A stretch of DNA of 64,000 nucleotides from Vigna angularis (lineage: Eukaryota; Streptophyta; Magnoliopsida; Fabales; Fabaceae). Position numbers and translations under genes: made by a program. Below are positions 1-11,800 of this stretch, in pieces (the stretch's first letter is position 1; every line of letters begins with the position of its first letter). The notes below the pieces were generated by a model. The model was given only the letters and a program-made list of their open reading frames with translations. It was not told where the DNA came from and did no database searches. Where the stretch lies: assembly GCF_016808095.1 (NCBI RefSeq), contig NC_068974.1, positions 18,786,001 to 18,850,000 on the forward strand. The letters are read 5' to 3'.

Positions 1-432
1 GAGGTTGTGGTCGAAGTGGAGGAAGTGGACGAAGGTGACGAAGTGGACGAAGGGGACGAAGTGGATGAAGTGGTCGAAGTGGACGTAGTCGACGGAGTGG
101 ACGAGTTGACGAAGTTGACAAAGTTGACGAAGTGGACGAAGTGAAAGAAACGGAAGAAAAGGACAAAGTGGACGAAGTGGACGAAGTGGAGGAAGTGGAG
201 CAAGTGGACGAAGTTGACGAAATGGACGAAGTGGATGAGGCGGACGAAGCGGACGAAGAGGACGAAGTGGACGTAGTCGACGGAGTGGACGAGTTGATGA
301 AGATGACGAAGTTGACGAAGTGGACGAAGTGGACGAAGTGAAAGAAATGGAAGAAAATGACAAAGTGGACGAAATGGACAAAGTGGACAGAGTGAAGGAA
401 GCAGAGGAAGTGGAGGAAGTTGACGAAATGGA
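1..432 (+). repeat. 9-bp minisatellite array, segment 1 (cut by window start)
   Basis: Tandem copies of a 9-bp unit, mainly GACGAAGTG with GAGGAAGTG, GACGAAATG and GACGAAGCG variants. The strand is purine-rich, and because the unit is 9 bp and stop-free, open frames arise by composition. The array ends where family A LTR sequence (TTTCCATTGATC...) begins. The left edge lies outside the window. Confidence 0.95.
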
Positions 433-581
433 TTTCCATTGATCAAATTCATGCATACATGTTTAATTTCTGTCTTTTGCATTAAAAACCTAAAATCAAT
501 TGTTTACAAGTCTTAAATAATCAACATATCATATAGCTAACTAGGCTGTGAGTCCTTTGGGAAAACGATACTTGGTCTTAC
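433..581 (+). mobile_element. Family A LTR fragment, left piece
   Basis: This matches the last part of the family A LTR seen at about 18027-18180, including the stretches GAGTCCTTTGGG and ACTTGGTCTTAC. Its 5' side is cut by minisatellite. The last five bases (CTTAC, 577-581) are one copy of the target duplication of the solo LTR that follows. The LTR resumes at 4078. Confidence 0.85.
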
Positions 582-3126
582 TGTTGAGAGGGTCGCACGT
601 CACACAAAAGTTTTTTGCAAAATTAATGCAGTATATTACTAGGAAGTGACTCATAGGTCGTCTCTCAAGGACCAATTGTGGTTCAGGTAATAGGTCGAAC
701 ACATTAGAGGGGGGGTTTGTGAAAGGTTTGTGAATGCAATTGAACTAAAAGAAATGAAAATTTAACACAACCGAATATAATTGAAAGCATTAAAATGGAA
801 CTACAACATATAAATATCCAAACGTAATTTAAGATGTAAAAATACAACACTTGAGCTAAAACATTAAATGCACAATATCGTCATCTATCCTACACATTCA
901 CCACCAAAAAGAAGAAAATCATTTCATCATATAATATAAAATATTATAATGCAAAAGAAATAAAAGAAAATAAAACTTTTCTACCGTGACCCATTCATCT
1001 ATCAAAAGAAATTGAAATTACAAATGCTTCTAAAAGTCCTGTTGACCGTGACACTTCCATGTGTTCCATTCAAAGAAAATTAAAATAAGTGATATGCTTC
1101 CCTTCCTCTTTGGCCGCGACACTACAACTATTTTCTAAAGAAAGAATTAAATAAAAGCAAGGCTACTTCCTAGCACTTCCAGCAACCGTAAAATCATGCA
1201 CCCATTTATTCTCCAAGCACTAAAAAGAAATTTCAAGGTGATCTTCAAATGCTACAATTCACGTGACCACACTACATTCTTTAATTAAAGAATTCACACC
1301 ATGCTATTCTCATCCCAGAAAGTGCTCCCTTCTACTCCAAAACCACTACAAAATCAAGCAAGAAAGGGTCCCACATGCTGGATTAAATAATGCTTTTTAG
1401 AAGAAAAAAAAGGTATCTCCATTTGGTTTCTAAAAGGAAAAGAAAGCCTTTGACGTAACAGTGTTGTCTTCTCCAGCCAAAACAAACTCCAAGAATCAGT
1501 GTGCAAACGTTGGACAATACAATCATAAACTTAAAAGCTTCAATAAAAAGTGCATGAACCAAAATGAGAAGGGCAATGAGTAAATCAGCTAAATTAAAGT
1601 AAAGCTTTTTCATCCAAAATCCCGTAACAGCATGCTACTCATTTCTACAAATTGAAAAATGCTCAAAGAAAAAAAATCCAATGAAGGTGGCGGCTGGCTC
1701 CTCCCACGTCCAGCCCCCTGTGCTTCTATTAAATGAAAGATAAAAACCATCCCCAAATCCCACGTGTTGCTGCCCTAATGAACCAGGCCCTGGACGTGGC
1801 ATCAATTGTTGGACCGAGTGCACCCCCTCAACGTGCTGGACCGTGGACGTGTTGCTGGACGTGTGTGCTTGACCGCTTCCTTTTGTGGGTCGTGGCTTCA
1901 CTCTGCTGGACGTCCAAATCTCGGTGTGCAGCTCTTTCTCCAAATATTCAATAATCTCCTCTGCTGGGTTGCTTGCTGAGCGTGGACGTGTGGTGGGCCG
2001 TGGTGAAGCTGGATGCTGCTGGACGCACATCTCACTCCAAGCTGCTGGATGGGAGCTGCTGGACGCGTGCAGCACTCCATTGTGCACCTCTCTTCTGCTG
2101 TCCGCCACACCTCACGTGCTGCTTGTTGTTGGATGCTTTCCCTTGCTTGTGCGTGCTCCTACCTTGCTGATGGGCCTCCGTGTGTTTTGCTGGTGCTGGA
2201 ATGATGGATGCTGCTGGAACGTGGTAGAAGGTGTGGAGCGTGACGTGCAGCCGTGGGCTTCACTTCTTGCTGTGTGTTACCCCATTTTCTCCAACACTGT
2301 GCACTCCTTTCTTCATTGAACGTGATGACCTGTGAATCCAAGTGAAGCCCTCCTTCCGGACCACTCTCCCCAAAATAAAACCTGGACGCGTGCTTAGACC
2401 GTGACACCCATTTCTTCTGCTGGACCTCCTTCAAGTGGACGTGTAGAAATGCTGGATGCTGCTGGGCCGCGTGGAATTCCTTTCCCTTTTGAAGGCTTGA
2501 TGTGCACCCCTCCAGTTGCCAACGTGCTGCCCCTTGCTGGATGTCACACCCTTTCTTTCATCCAGCACACCTTCTTCATTTAAAAAGAAGCCTCTCCAAT
2601 CAAGCCCATCTCTGTGTGCACTCCCATAATTTAAATCCACACCTCCTCATTCATTTTAGGGGTTAAATATGTTTTTAGTCCTTAAACTATTGGTCGTTTC
2701 TGGTTTTCGTCCCTCTTTCAAAGTAAGGTACAATTTGGTCCTCATTCTTTTCGAAACTTTGGTTTTAGTCCTCAAAAACTAACACCGTTAAAAATGTGCT
2801 GACGTGGCTAACGGGAGACTGACACACGACTTTTTTTTCAATGTTTCTCACCTTTTCTCCCCTTCTCTCTCTTGGATCCATCTTCCACCCAGAATATTGT
2901 ATGGTTTGGGATTGGTTTTCTTTGGACTTCAGTTTTTAAAATACCAAAACATATTTCAGAAAATGACATTAGTATAATAAAAATATATATTTCATAATAA
3001 AAGAATATATATTTGTTTAGTTTAATAAAATCTTAAAAATATTGTTAAATCAAATATTGTAATTTTTTTAATTTTAAACTAACATAAACAAATGGCTTTG
3101 GCCAATATATATTTTAATTTAAGTAG

Positions 3127-3128
<2 letters not shown>

Positions 3129-3176
<48 letters not shown>
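3129..3176. repeat. (AT)24 microsatellite
   Basis: An uninterrupted AT dinucleotide run of 48 bp inside the Mutator-like element. Confidence 0.97.
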
Positions 3177-3179
<3 letters not shown>

Positions 3180-3289
3180 TAAAGTTATAAAAATACTTAT
3201 ATTTATTTACTGCAAGAAAAAATTAATTAAAAGTTATAAAAAAAATTATCAAAACATTTTACCTTTGGCACTATAAGCTACAAAGGTGT

Positions 3290-3600
3290 TATTACAAAGG
3301 TGTTATTACCACCATATTACCTTTGCCACTGGATATGTTGTGAAGTTGAGCTTAAAGGTGTTATTACCACCATACCTGTTAAGCTTTCATTGCCTACTAT
3401 CTCTGTGCCCTTTGGTGCTAAACGTGAATTTTGTTGTTTCTTAAGTGATCTGCAACTATTCTAACCGAAGCAACTGTTTTCAGGTGATTCAAATTCAATT
3501 GCTGAAAAGCCAGAGAAGAATGATGACAACAAGAAGCTTTTGCCACCACTTGCGCCTATGCCACCACTGGAAAATGTGGGCGGATATTGTGTAATTAAGG
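3290..3600 (+). other. Possible captured gene fragment inside the Mutator-like element
   Basis: This stretch has a more balanced composition than the AT-rich sequence before it. A pyrimidine tract ending TTTTCAG (about 3476-3483) looks like an intron 3' end. It is followed by about 35 open codons reading GDSNSIAEKPEKNDDNKK and then a proline-rich stretch. Pack-MULEs carry pieces of host genes between such TIRs. I cannot name a parent gene and the evidence is weak. Confidence 0.3.
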
Positions 3601-4077
3601 AAAGGAAGAGACGAGGGAGAGAGAGGAAGAAAAGCTGATAAACTCTGACAAAATCAGTCTCCCGTTAGCCACGTCAGCACATTTTTAACGGTGTTAGTTT
3701 TTGAGGACTAAAACCAAAGTTTCGAAAAGAATGAGGACCAAATTGTACCTTACTTTGAAAGAGGGACGAAAACCAGAAACGGCCAATAGTTTAGAGACTA
3801 AAAACATATTTAACCCTTCATTTTAGCTTAAAGTATAATTGATGTGGCATTTTCTTTTCACCTCCAAATGTCCTAAAATATTATCCAACAACTTCCCTAC
3901 AATTAATAATGCAAATAATTAGCTCAAATAATTCAAATTAATTAAAATAAGAATTTTTTGTCAAATTAAGCACAATTAGGAAAAATGAAAAAATACCGGA
4001 CATTTAAGCACAATTCCCTGATTAATTCTAGCACAATAAACTAAGTGAAACCGAGAAAATATTGACTCATCACTTAC

Positions 4078-4115
4078 CTAGTTTTATTACTTGATACTTC
4101 ATAAATTTGTCATCA
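4078..4115 (+). mobile_element. Family A LTR fragment, right piece, with true LTR terminus
   Basis: This continues the fragment at 433-581 and reaches the family A LTR end, AATTTGTCATCA. Compared with 18190-18267, about 50 bp before the terminus is deleted. Minisatellite starts directly after the terminal CA. There is no primer binding site. Confidence 0.75.
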
Positions 4116-6802
4116 TGGACGAAATGGACAAAGTGGAGGAAGTGGACGAAGTGGAGGAAGTGGAGGAAGTTGACGAAATGGACGAAGTGGAGCAAGCGGA
4201 CGAAGCGGACAAAGTGGACGTAGTCGACAGAGTGAACGAGTTGACGAAGTGGACGAAGTGAAAGAAATGGAAGAAAAGGACAAAGTGGACGAAAAGGAAA
4301 AGTGGACAAAGTGAACGGCGTGGAGGAAGTTGACGAAATGGACGAAGTGGACAAAGCAGACGAAGCGGACGAAGGGGACGAAGCGGACGGAGTGGACGAA
4401 GTTGAGGAAGTAGAGGAAGTGGAGGAAGTGGAGGAAGTGCACGAAGTGGAGGAAGTGTAAAAAGTGGTGGAAGTGGACGAAGTTGTAGAAGTGGACGAAG
4501 TCGATGAAGTGGACAAAGTTGACGAAGTGGAGGAAGTGGAGGAAGTGGAGGAAGTGGAGGAAGTGGAGGAAGTGGAAGAAGAAGTGGAAGAAGAAGTGGA
4601 AGAAGAAGTGGAAGAAGTGGAGGAAGTTGACGAAGTGGACGAAGTGAAGGAAGTGAAGGAAGTGGAGGACGTGGAGGAAGTGGAGGAAGTGGAGGAAGTG
4701 GACGGAGTTGACGGAGTTGACGAAGTTGACGAAGTTGAGGAACTGGAGGAAGTGGAGGAAGTTGACGAAGTGGAGGAAGTGGACGAAGTTGACGAAGTGG
4801 ACGAAGTGGACGAAGCGGACGAAGTGGACGTAGTTAAGGAAGTGGAGGAAGTGCACGAAGTGGAGGAAGTGGAAGAACAAGTGGAAGAAGTGGACGAAGT
4901 TGATGAAGTGGAGGAAGTGGAGGAAGTGGACGAATGTGACGAAGTGGACGAAGTGGAAGAAGTGGACGAAGTGGACGTAGTCGATGTAGTGGACGCAGTT
5001 GACGAAGTGGACGAAGAAGACGATGTTGACGAAGTTGACGAAGTGGACGAAGTTGAAGAAGTGGACAAAGATCACGAAGTTGACGAAGTGGACGAATTTG
5101 ACGAAGCTGACGAAGTGGACGAAGTGGAAGAAGTGGACGTAGTTGAGGAAGTGGAGGAAGTGGAAGAACAAGTGGAAGAAGTGGACGATGTGGACGAAGT
5201 GGAGGAAGTGGAGGAAGTGGAGGAAGTGGACAAAGGTGACGAAGTGGACGAAGTCGACGTAGTGGAAGTAGTCGACGGAGTTGACGAAGTGGACGACGTG
5301 AAAGAAATGGACAAAATGGACAAAGTGGACGAAATGGACGAGGTGGACAAAGTGGAGAAAGTGGAGGAAGTGGAGGAAGTGGAGGAAGTTGGGACGAAGT
5401 GGACGAAGGGGACGAAGTGGACGAAGTGGACGAAGTGGACGAAGCGGACGAAGTAGACGAAGTGGAAGAACAAGTGGAAGAAGAAGTGTAAGAAGTGGAG
5501 GAAGTGGAGGAAGTGGACGAAGTTGACGAAGTGGAGGAAGTGGAGGAAGTGGAGGACGTGGAGGAAGTTGACGAAATGGACGAAGTGTACGAAAGTGACG
5601 AAGTGGACGAAGGTGACGAAGTGCATGAAGGGGACGAAGTGGACAAATTGAACGAAGTGGAGGAAGTGGACGAAGTGAATGAAGTGGAGGAAGTGGACGA
5701 AGTGGATGGAGTGGACAGAGTTGACGAAGTGAAATAAATGGACGAAATGGACTAAGTGAAATAAATGGACGAAATGGACTAAGCAGTCGAAATGGATGAA
5801 GTGGAGGAAGTGGAGGAAATGGAGGAAGTTGACGAAATGGACGAAGTGGACCAAGTCGATGAAGTGGACAAAATTGACGAAGTGGAAAAGGTGGAGGAAG
5901 TGGAGGAAGGGAACGATGTTGACGAAGACGACGAAGTGGACGAACTGGACGAAGTGGACGAAGTTGACGAAGTGGACTAAGTGGATGAAGATGACGAAGC
6001 TGACGAAGTGAACGCAACTGAAGAAGTGGACGAAGTTGACAAAGTGGAGGAAGTGGAGGAAGTGAACGAAGTGGACTAGGTGGAAGAACAAGTGGATGAA
6101 GTTGACGAAGTGGACGGATTGGACGAACTGAAGGAAGTGGAGGAAGTGGAGGAAGTGTACGAAGTGGAGGAAGTGGAGGAATTTGAGGAAGTGGACGAAG
6201 TGGAGGAAGTGGAGGAAGTGGAAGAACAAGTGCAAGAAGTGGACAAAGTGGACGAAGCGGACGAAGCGGATGAAGGAGACGAAGCGGACGAACTGGACGA
6301 AGCGGACGAAGTGGATGAAGTTGAGGAAGTAGACGAAGTGGAGGACGTGGAGGAAGTGGATGAAGTTGACGAAGTGGACGAAGTGGATGAAGTGGACAAA
6401 GTTGACGAAGTGGAGAAAGTGGAGGAAGTGGACGAACAAGTGGAAGAAGAAGTGGAAGAAGGAGTGGAAGAAGTCGAGCAACTGGAAGAAGTTGAGGAAG
6501 TGGACGAAGTGGACGAAGTGGAGGAAGTGGACGAAGTGGACATAGTTGACGGAGTTGACGAAGTTGACGAAGTGGATGAAGTGGACGAAGTGGATGAAAT
6601 GGAGGAAGTGGAGGAAGTGGACGAAGGTGACGAAGTTGATGAAGTGGACAAAGTGGAGGAAGTGGAGGAAGTGGACGAAAGTGACAAAGTGGACGAAGGG
6701 GATGAAGTGGACGAGGTGGACGAAGTGGATGAAGTAGACGAATTTGAGGATGTGGAACAAATGGAGAAAGTGGAGGAAGTGGACGAAAGTGACGAAGTGG
6801 AC
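4116..6802 (+). repeat. 9-bp minisatellite array, segment 2
   Basis: About 300 units of GAAGTGGAC/GAAGTGGAG and variants, in the same orientation as segments 1 and 3. Plus-strand frames read as D/E-E-V, T-K-W or R-S-G. Minus-strand frames read as H-F-V, S-S-T or L-R-P. Variant units carrying GAACAAGTG recur irregularly and mark larger duplicated blocks. The last five bases (TGGAC) are duplicated at 8821, so this segment and segment 3 were one array before the solo LTR inserted. Confidence 0.95.
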
Positions 6803-8820
6803 TGATGAGTCACCATTTTTCATTATACACTTAGCTTCCAGCACCATATTTTGTCAGTGAATTGTGCTTAATTATCAATTATTCTTGCATTTTCATTATT
6901 TGGGCTCAATTTCAAGACTAATTCTTATTTTATTTAATTTGCATTATTTGGGCTTAATTATTTCAATCACATTTTGTGCAGAACACGGGGTTGAGAAAGA
7001 TCTGCTGAAGATGACCGAACGGACTGCTAAAGCCTTGACCGAACGGTCTGCCAAAAACAGTAACGATCGGTCTTCTAAAGGATTGAGCATTAACCGAACG
7101 GTCTACTGAAGACATGACCGAACGGTATGTTGAGAACGTGAACGATCAGTTTGTTGAAGGATTGAACGAACGGTCTGTGAAAGATTACATTAAATGGCCG
7201 AACAATCCTCAACGAACGATAGTGCATTTGTTCATTGAACCGAACGGCATGAACCTTTCATTGAACCGAACGGTCAGCTACCAATAATGGACAAGTACCA
7301 TAAAACGAACGGTCTCAGCAATTGCTGTTGACCGAACGGTCTTGTAAAGACTGAACTGCACACCATCTCCTGAGCCTTTAGTGACCGAACGGTGGGATCC
7401 TTTAATGACCGAACGGTCAGATGAGATGACTAGATATTGCAAACACATTTTGGGAATTCAAGAGGTTGGCCACGTCAGTGTTAGAAAGGCAGTTTTGTCT
7501 TTTGGGGTTTATATACCCCAAAATTCACCTTCACTTGACCTAAGTCTTCCAGCCGCCACTTACGTTTTCTCCTGGGAGCATCTTTTTCCTCCTCCCCTTG
7601 GGAGGTTTTGGGTTTGTTTTCATTTTCCATCTTCATCTTCATGTATTGAATCTTATCTAATGTAAATTCTAATTTCCACTTTGCGTTCTTTATTTGATGT
7701 TGTTGAATCTTTATTTTCATCTACACATTACCTTTCGTTTCAAATCCCGTTTTCACGTTTAGATTTTGGATCCAATTACTTTCATTTTCCAATTTATTGT
7801 GAGTTCGTCTCTGCTTAATTCGTTTCATCCAGTTTCATTATTTATTTCCAATTGTGCATTTTAATTCTGTTAGATTTTTGTTTCCATTTTACGTTTTCAA
7901 CTTTGTTCATTTATGTTTCTCAGCTTATTTTCACTACAGCCTCTGTTTGTGGTTTGATTTACGTTTTCTAGTTGTGTTTAAAAGTTCGTTTTTCTTCATT
8001 CCAGCTCTTCATGTTAATTGCAGTTCCACTAGTTCAATTTACTGTTCACCACGTTTTCTGGTTCATTTCGGCAACGTTTTGTGCTTCTTCATTTAGACAG
8101 TCCGGTTTTTAACTTTGTACCGTTCGGTCTCTAACATGTTAAGAGACCGTTAGGCTTTTTCTGCTCAGTTTTCAATATCTGCTATTTTCTTAACGTTCGG
8201 CTTTTACACGTAATACCGTTCGGACATACTTCTGTGTATGACCGTTCGGTGTGTTTGTTGTTGTAAACGACCGTTCGTCTCATGTCAGGACGTTCGGCCT
8301 AGGTGCACAACCGTTCGGTCTCTAACGTCACTGTCAGAGATCGTTCGTCAATTTCCTTGTTCTTCTTTTTATTATCACTGCTCTGTGACGTTCGGCTTGT
8401 CTTGTTCCTTGTTAGGACGCTCGGTCTGTAGCAACCCTTCGCTCGTTTCCTTTTCGGAGACCGTTCGGTCTCAATGTTATTACCGCTCGGTTTTTACTTC
8501 TGTGCAATTTATAGTGCAACGTTCGGTCAGTGCTTTAGACCGTTCGGTCTTTTATATCACCGTTCGGTTTTAACACTTATGGTTAGAACCGTTCAGTTTT
8601 CTGCTTTCAGCTTTTAATTTTCTTAGTTGTCTTTAACTCCTAATTTTAATTTAATTTAATTTTTTGCACAAAACCTTACAAAACACCCCCCACTTCGTGT
8701 TAAATCTGAGACTGAACCCACAATATTGGTCCTTGAGAGACGATCTAGGAGTCACTTCCTAGTAACTATACTGCATTAATTTTGCAATCAAGTTTTGTGT
8801 GAGGTGAGACCCTCTCACCA
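6803..8820 (+). mobile_element. Family B-type solo LTR inserted in the minisatellite
   Basis: Starts TGATGAGTCACC and ends CCCTCTCACCA. The target duplication TGGAC lies at 6798-6802 and 8821-8825. The last ~150 bp match the reverse complement of the family B LTR start at 19584 and 25045, so this LTR is in plus orientation. The interior is different. It has a first block (about 7010-7430) of GACCGAACGGTC-like words every 30-40 bp and a second block (about 8100-8590) of the opposite form GACCGTTCGGTC. Open frames here are short and not supported. Confidence 0.9.
7508..7517 (+). promoter_or_regulatory. Probable TATA box of the solo LTR
   Basis: TTTATATACC lies after the CGAACG-box block in sense orientation and is followed by CCAAAATTCACC. 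The position between U3-like repeats and the rest of the LTR fits a core promoter. Confidence 0.5.
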
Positions 8821-11800
8821 TGGACAAAGGTGACGAAGTAGACAAAGGGGACGAAGTGGACGAAGTGGAGGAACTGGAGGAAGTGGAGGAAGTGGACTCA
8901 GTGGAAGAACAAGTGGAAGAAGTGGACGAACAGGACGAAGTGGACGAACTGGATGAAGTGGAGGAAGTGAAGCAAGTGGAGGAAGTAGAGGTTGTGGTCG
9001 AAGTAGAGGAAGTGGACGTAGTTGAGGAAGTAGAGGAAGTGGAAGAACAAGTGGACGAAGCGGACGAAGTGGACGAAGCGAACGAAGCGAACGAAGCGAA
9101 CGAAGGGGACGAAGCGGGCGGTCTGGACGAAGCGGACGAAGTGGATGAAGTTGAGGAAGTAGACGAAGTGGAGGAAGTGGAGAAAGTGGAGGAAGTGGAT
9201 GAAGTTGACGAAGTGGACGAAGTCGATGAAGTGGACAAAGTTGACGAAGTGGACGAAGTGGCCGAAGTGGACGAAGTGGACGAAGTGGACGAACAATTGG
9301 AAGAAGAAGTGGAAGAAGTCGAGGAACTAGAGGAAGTGGACGAAGTGGAGGAAGTGGACGAAGTGGACATAGTTGACGGAGTTGACGAAGTTGACGGAGT
9401 TGACGAAGTTGACGAAGTGGATGAAGTGGACGAAGTGGAGGAAATGGAGCAAGTGGACGCAGTGGATGAAGTTGATGATGTTGACGAAATGGACGAAGTG
9501 GACAAAGTGGAGGAAGTGGAGGAAGTGGACGAAAGTGACAAAGTGGACAAAGTGGACGAAGGGGATGAAGTTGACAAGGTGGATGAAGTCGACGAAGTGG
9601 GTGAAGTGGACGAATTTGAGGAAGTGGAAGAAGTGGAGAAAGTGGTGGAAGTGGACGAAAGTGACGAAGTGGACAAAGGTGACGAAGTGGACGAATGGGA
9701 CGAAGTGGACGAAGTGCACTAAGTGGACGAAGTGGAGGAACTGGGGGAAGTGGAGGAAGTGGACTCAGTGCAAGATCAAGTGGAAGAAGTGGACGAAGTT
9801 GACGAACTAGACGAAGTGGATGAAGTGGAGGAAGTGAAGCAAGTGGAGGAAGTAGAGGTTGTGGTGGAAGTGGAGGAAGTGGAGGAAGTGGAGGAAGCGG
9901 ACGAAGGTGACGAAGTGGACAAAGTGGACGAAGTGGACGTAGTCGACGAAGTGGACGTAGTCGACGGAGTGGACTAGTGGACGAAGTTGAGAAAGTTAAC
10001 GAAGTGGACGAAGTGAAAGAAATGGAAGAAAAGGACAAAGTTGACGAAATGGACAAAGTGGAGGAAGTGGAGGAAGGTGACAAAATGGGCGAAGTGGAGG
10101 AAGCGGACGAAGCGGACAAAGGGGACGTAGTGGACGTAGCCGATGGAGTGGACGATTTGACGAAGTAGATGAAGTTGACGAAGTGAAAGAAATGGAAGAA
10201 AATGACAAAGTGGACGAAAAGGACAAAAAGGACGGCGTGGAGGAAGTTGACGAAATGGACAAAGTGGACAAAGCGGACGAAGCGGACGAAGTAGAGGAAG
10301 TGGAGGAAATGGAGGAAGTGCACGAAGTGGAGGAAGTGGAGGAAGTGGGCGAAGTTGACAAAGTGGACGAAGTCAATGAAGTGGACAAAGTTGACGAAGT
10401 GGAGGAAGTGGACAAACTTGACGAAGCTGACGAAGTGGACGAAGTGACGAAGTGGACAAAGTGGAAGAAGTGGACGTAGTTGAGGAAGTGGACGAAGTGG
10501 AAGAACAAGTGGATGAAGTGGACGAAGTGGAGGAAGTGGAGGAAGTGGAGGAAGTGGACGAAGGTGACGAAGTGGACGAAGTCGACGTAGTGGACGGAGT
10601 TGACGAAGTGGACAACGTGAAAGAATTGACAAAATGGACAATGTGGACGAAATGGACGAAATGGACAAGGTGGACGAAGTGGAGAAAGTGGAGGTAGTGG
10701 AGGAAGTGGACGAAGTTGGGACGAAGTGGACAAAGCAGACAAAGGGGACGAAGTGGAGGAAGTGGAGGATGTGGAGGAAGTGGAGGAAGTGGAAGAAGTT
10801 GAGGAAGTGGACTAAGTGGAAGAACAAGTGAAAGAAGTGGAGGAAGTGGAGGAAGTGGAGAAAGTGGAGGAAGTGGACGAAAGAGACGAAGTGGACGAAG
10901 GTGACGAAGTGGACGAAGGGGACGAAGTGGACGAAGTGGGCGAAGTGGACGAAGTGGACGAAGTATACGAAGTGGATTAAGTGGAGGAAGTGGACGAAGT
11001 GGATGGAGTGAAATAAATGGACGAAATGGACTAAGCGGACGAAATGGACGAAGTGGAGGCAGTGGAGGAAATGGTGGAAATGGAGGAAGTTGACAAAATG
11101 GACGAGGTGGACGAAGTGGACGGAGGGGTGAAGTGGACGAAGGGATGAAGTGGACGAAGTAGACCAAGTCGATGAAGTGGACAAAATTGACGAAGTGGAC
11201 AAGGTGGAGGAAGCAGACGATGTTGACGAAGTGGACAAAGTTGACGAAGTTGACGAAGTGGACGAAGTGGACGAAGATGACGAAGCTGACGAAGTGGACG
11301 AAGTGGAGGAAGTGGACGAAGTGCACTAAGTGGAAGAACAAGTGGAACACGTGGACAAAGTTGACAAAGTGGACGAATTGGACGAATTGGAGGAAGTGGA
11401 GGAAGTGGAGAAAGTGGACGAAGTGGAGAAAGTGGACGAAGTGGAGGAAGTGGAAGAACAAGTGGAAGAAGTGGAAGAAGTGGACGAAGCGGACGAAGCG
11501 GACGAAGGGGACGAAGTGGACGAACTGGACGAAGCGGACGAAGTGGAAGAAGTGGATGAAGTTGAGGAAGTAGACGAAATGGAGGAAGTGGCTGAAGTTG
11601 ACGAAGTGGACAAAGTCGATAAAGTGGACAAAGTTGACGAAGCGGAAAAAGTGGACGAACAAGTGGAAGAAGAAGTGGAAGAAGTCGAGGAACTGGAGGA
11701 AGTGGACGAAGTGGAGGAAGTGGAGGAAGAGAAGGGGATGAAGTGGACGAAGTGGACGAAGTTGATGGAGTTGACGAAGTGGACGAAGTGGAGGAAGTGG

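Larger units (their letters stand above)
2660..3816. mobile_element. Mutator-like non-autonomous transposon (MULE/MITE), 163-bp TIRs
   Basis: Terminal inverted repeats of 163 bp (2660-2822 and 3654-3816) begin GGGTTAAATATGTTTTTAGT and differ at only a few positions. A 10-bp direct duplication, TTCATTTTAG, flanks the element (2650-2659 and 3817-3826). Long TIRs with a 9-10 bp duplication fit the Mutator superfamily. There is no transposase. The interior is AT-rich with a 48-bp (AT)n run. It also has a non-repetitive part, about 3290-3600, that could be a captured gene piece. Confidence 0.85.
582..4072 (-). mobile_element. Family B-type solo LTR with nested DNA transposon
   Basis: The LTR starts TGTTGAGAGGGTCGCAC and ends TTGACTCATCA. 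It is flanked by the 5-bp duplication CTTAC (577-581 and 4073-4077). The end regions match the family B LTRs at 19584 and 25045, so the LTR lies in minus orientation. About 1,157 bp of it is a separate insertion (2660-3816). The middle part, about 1690-2560, is rich in GCTGGACGTG-like words. The short open frames there are not convincing genes. No internal element sequence remains, as expected after LTR-LTR recombination. Confidence 0.85.

Noticed and set aside
1635..2640. Several overlapping frames of 60-157 codons
   Set aside because: They lie within a solo LTR, overlap each other on both strands and resemble no known protein.
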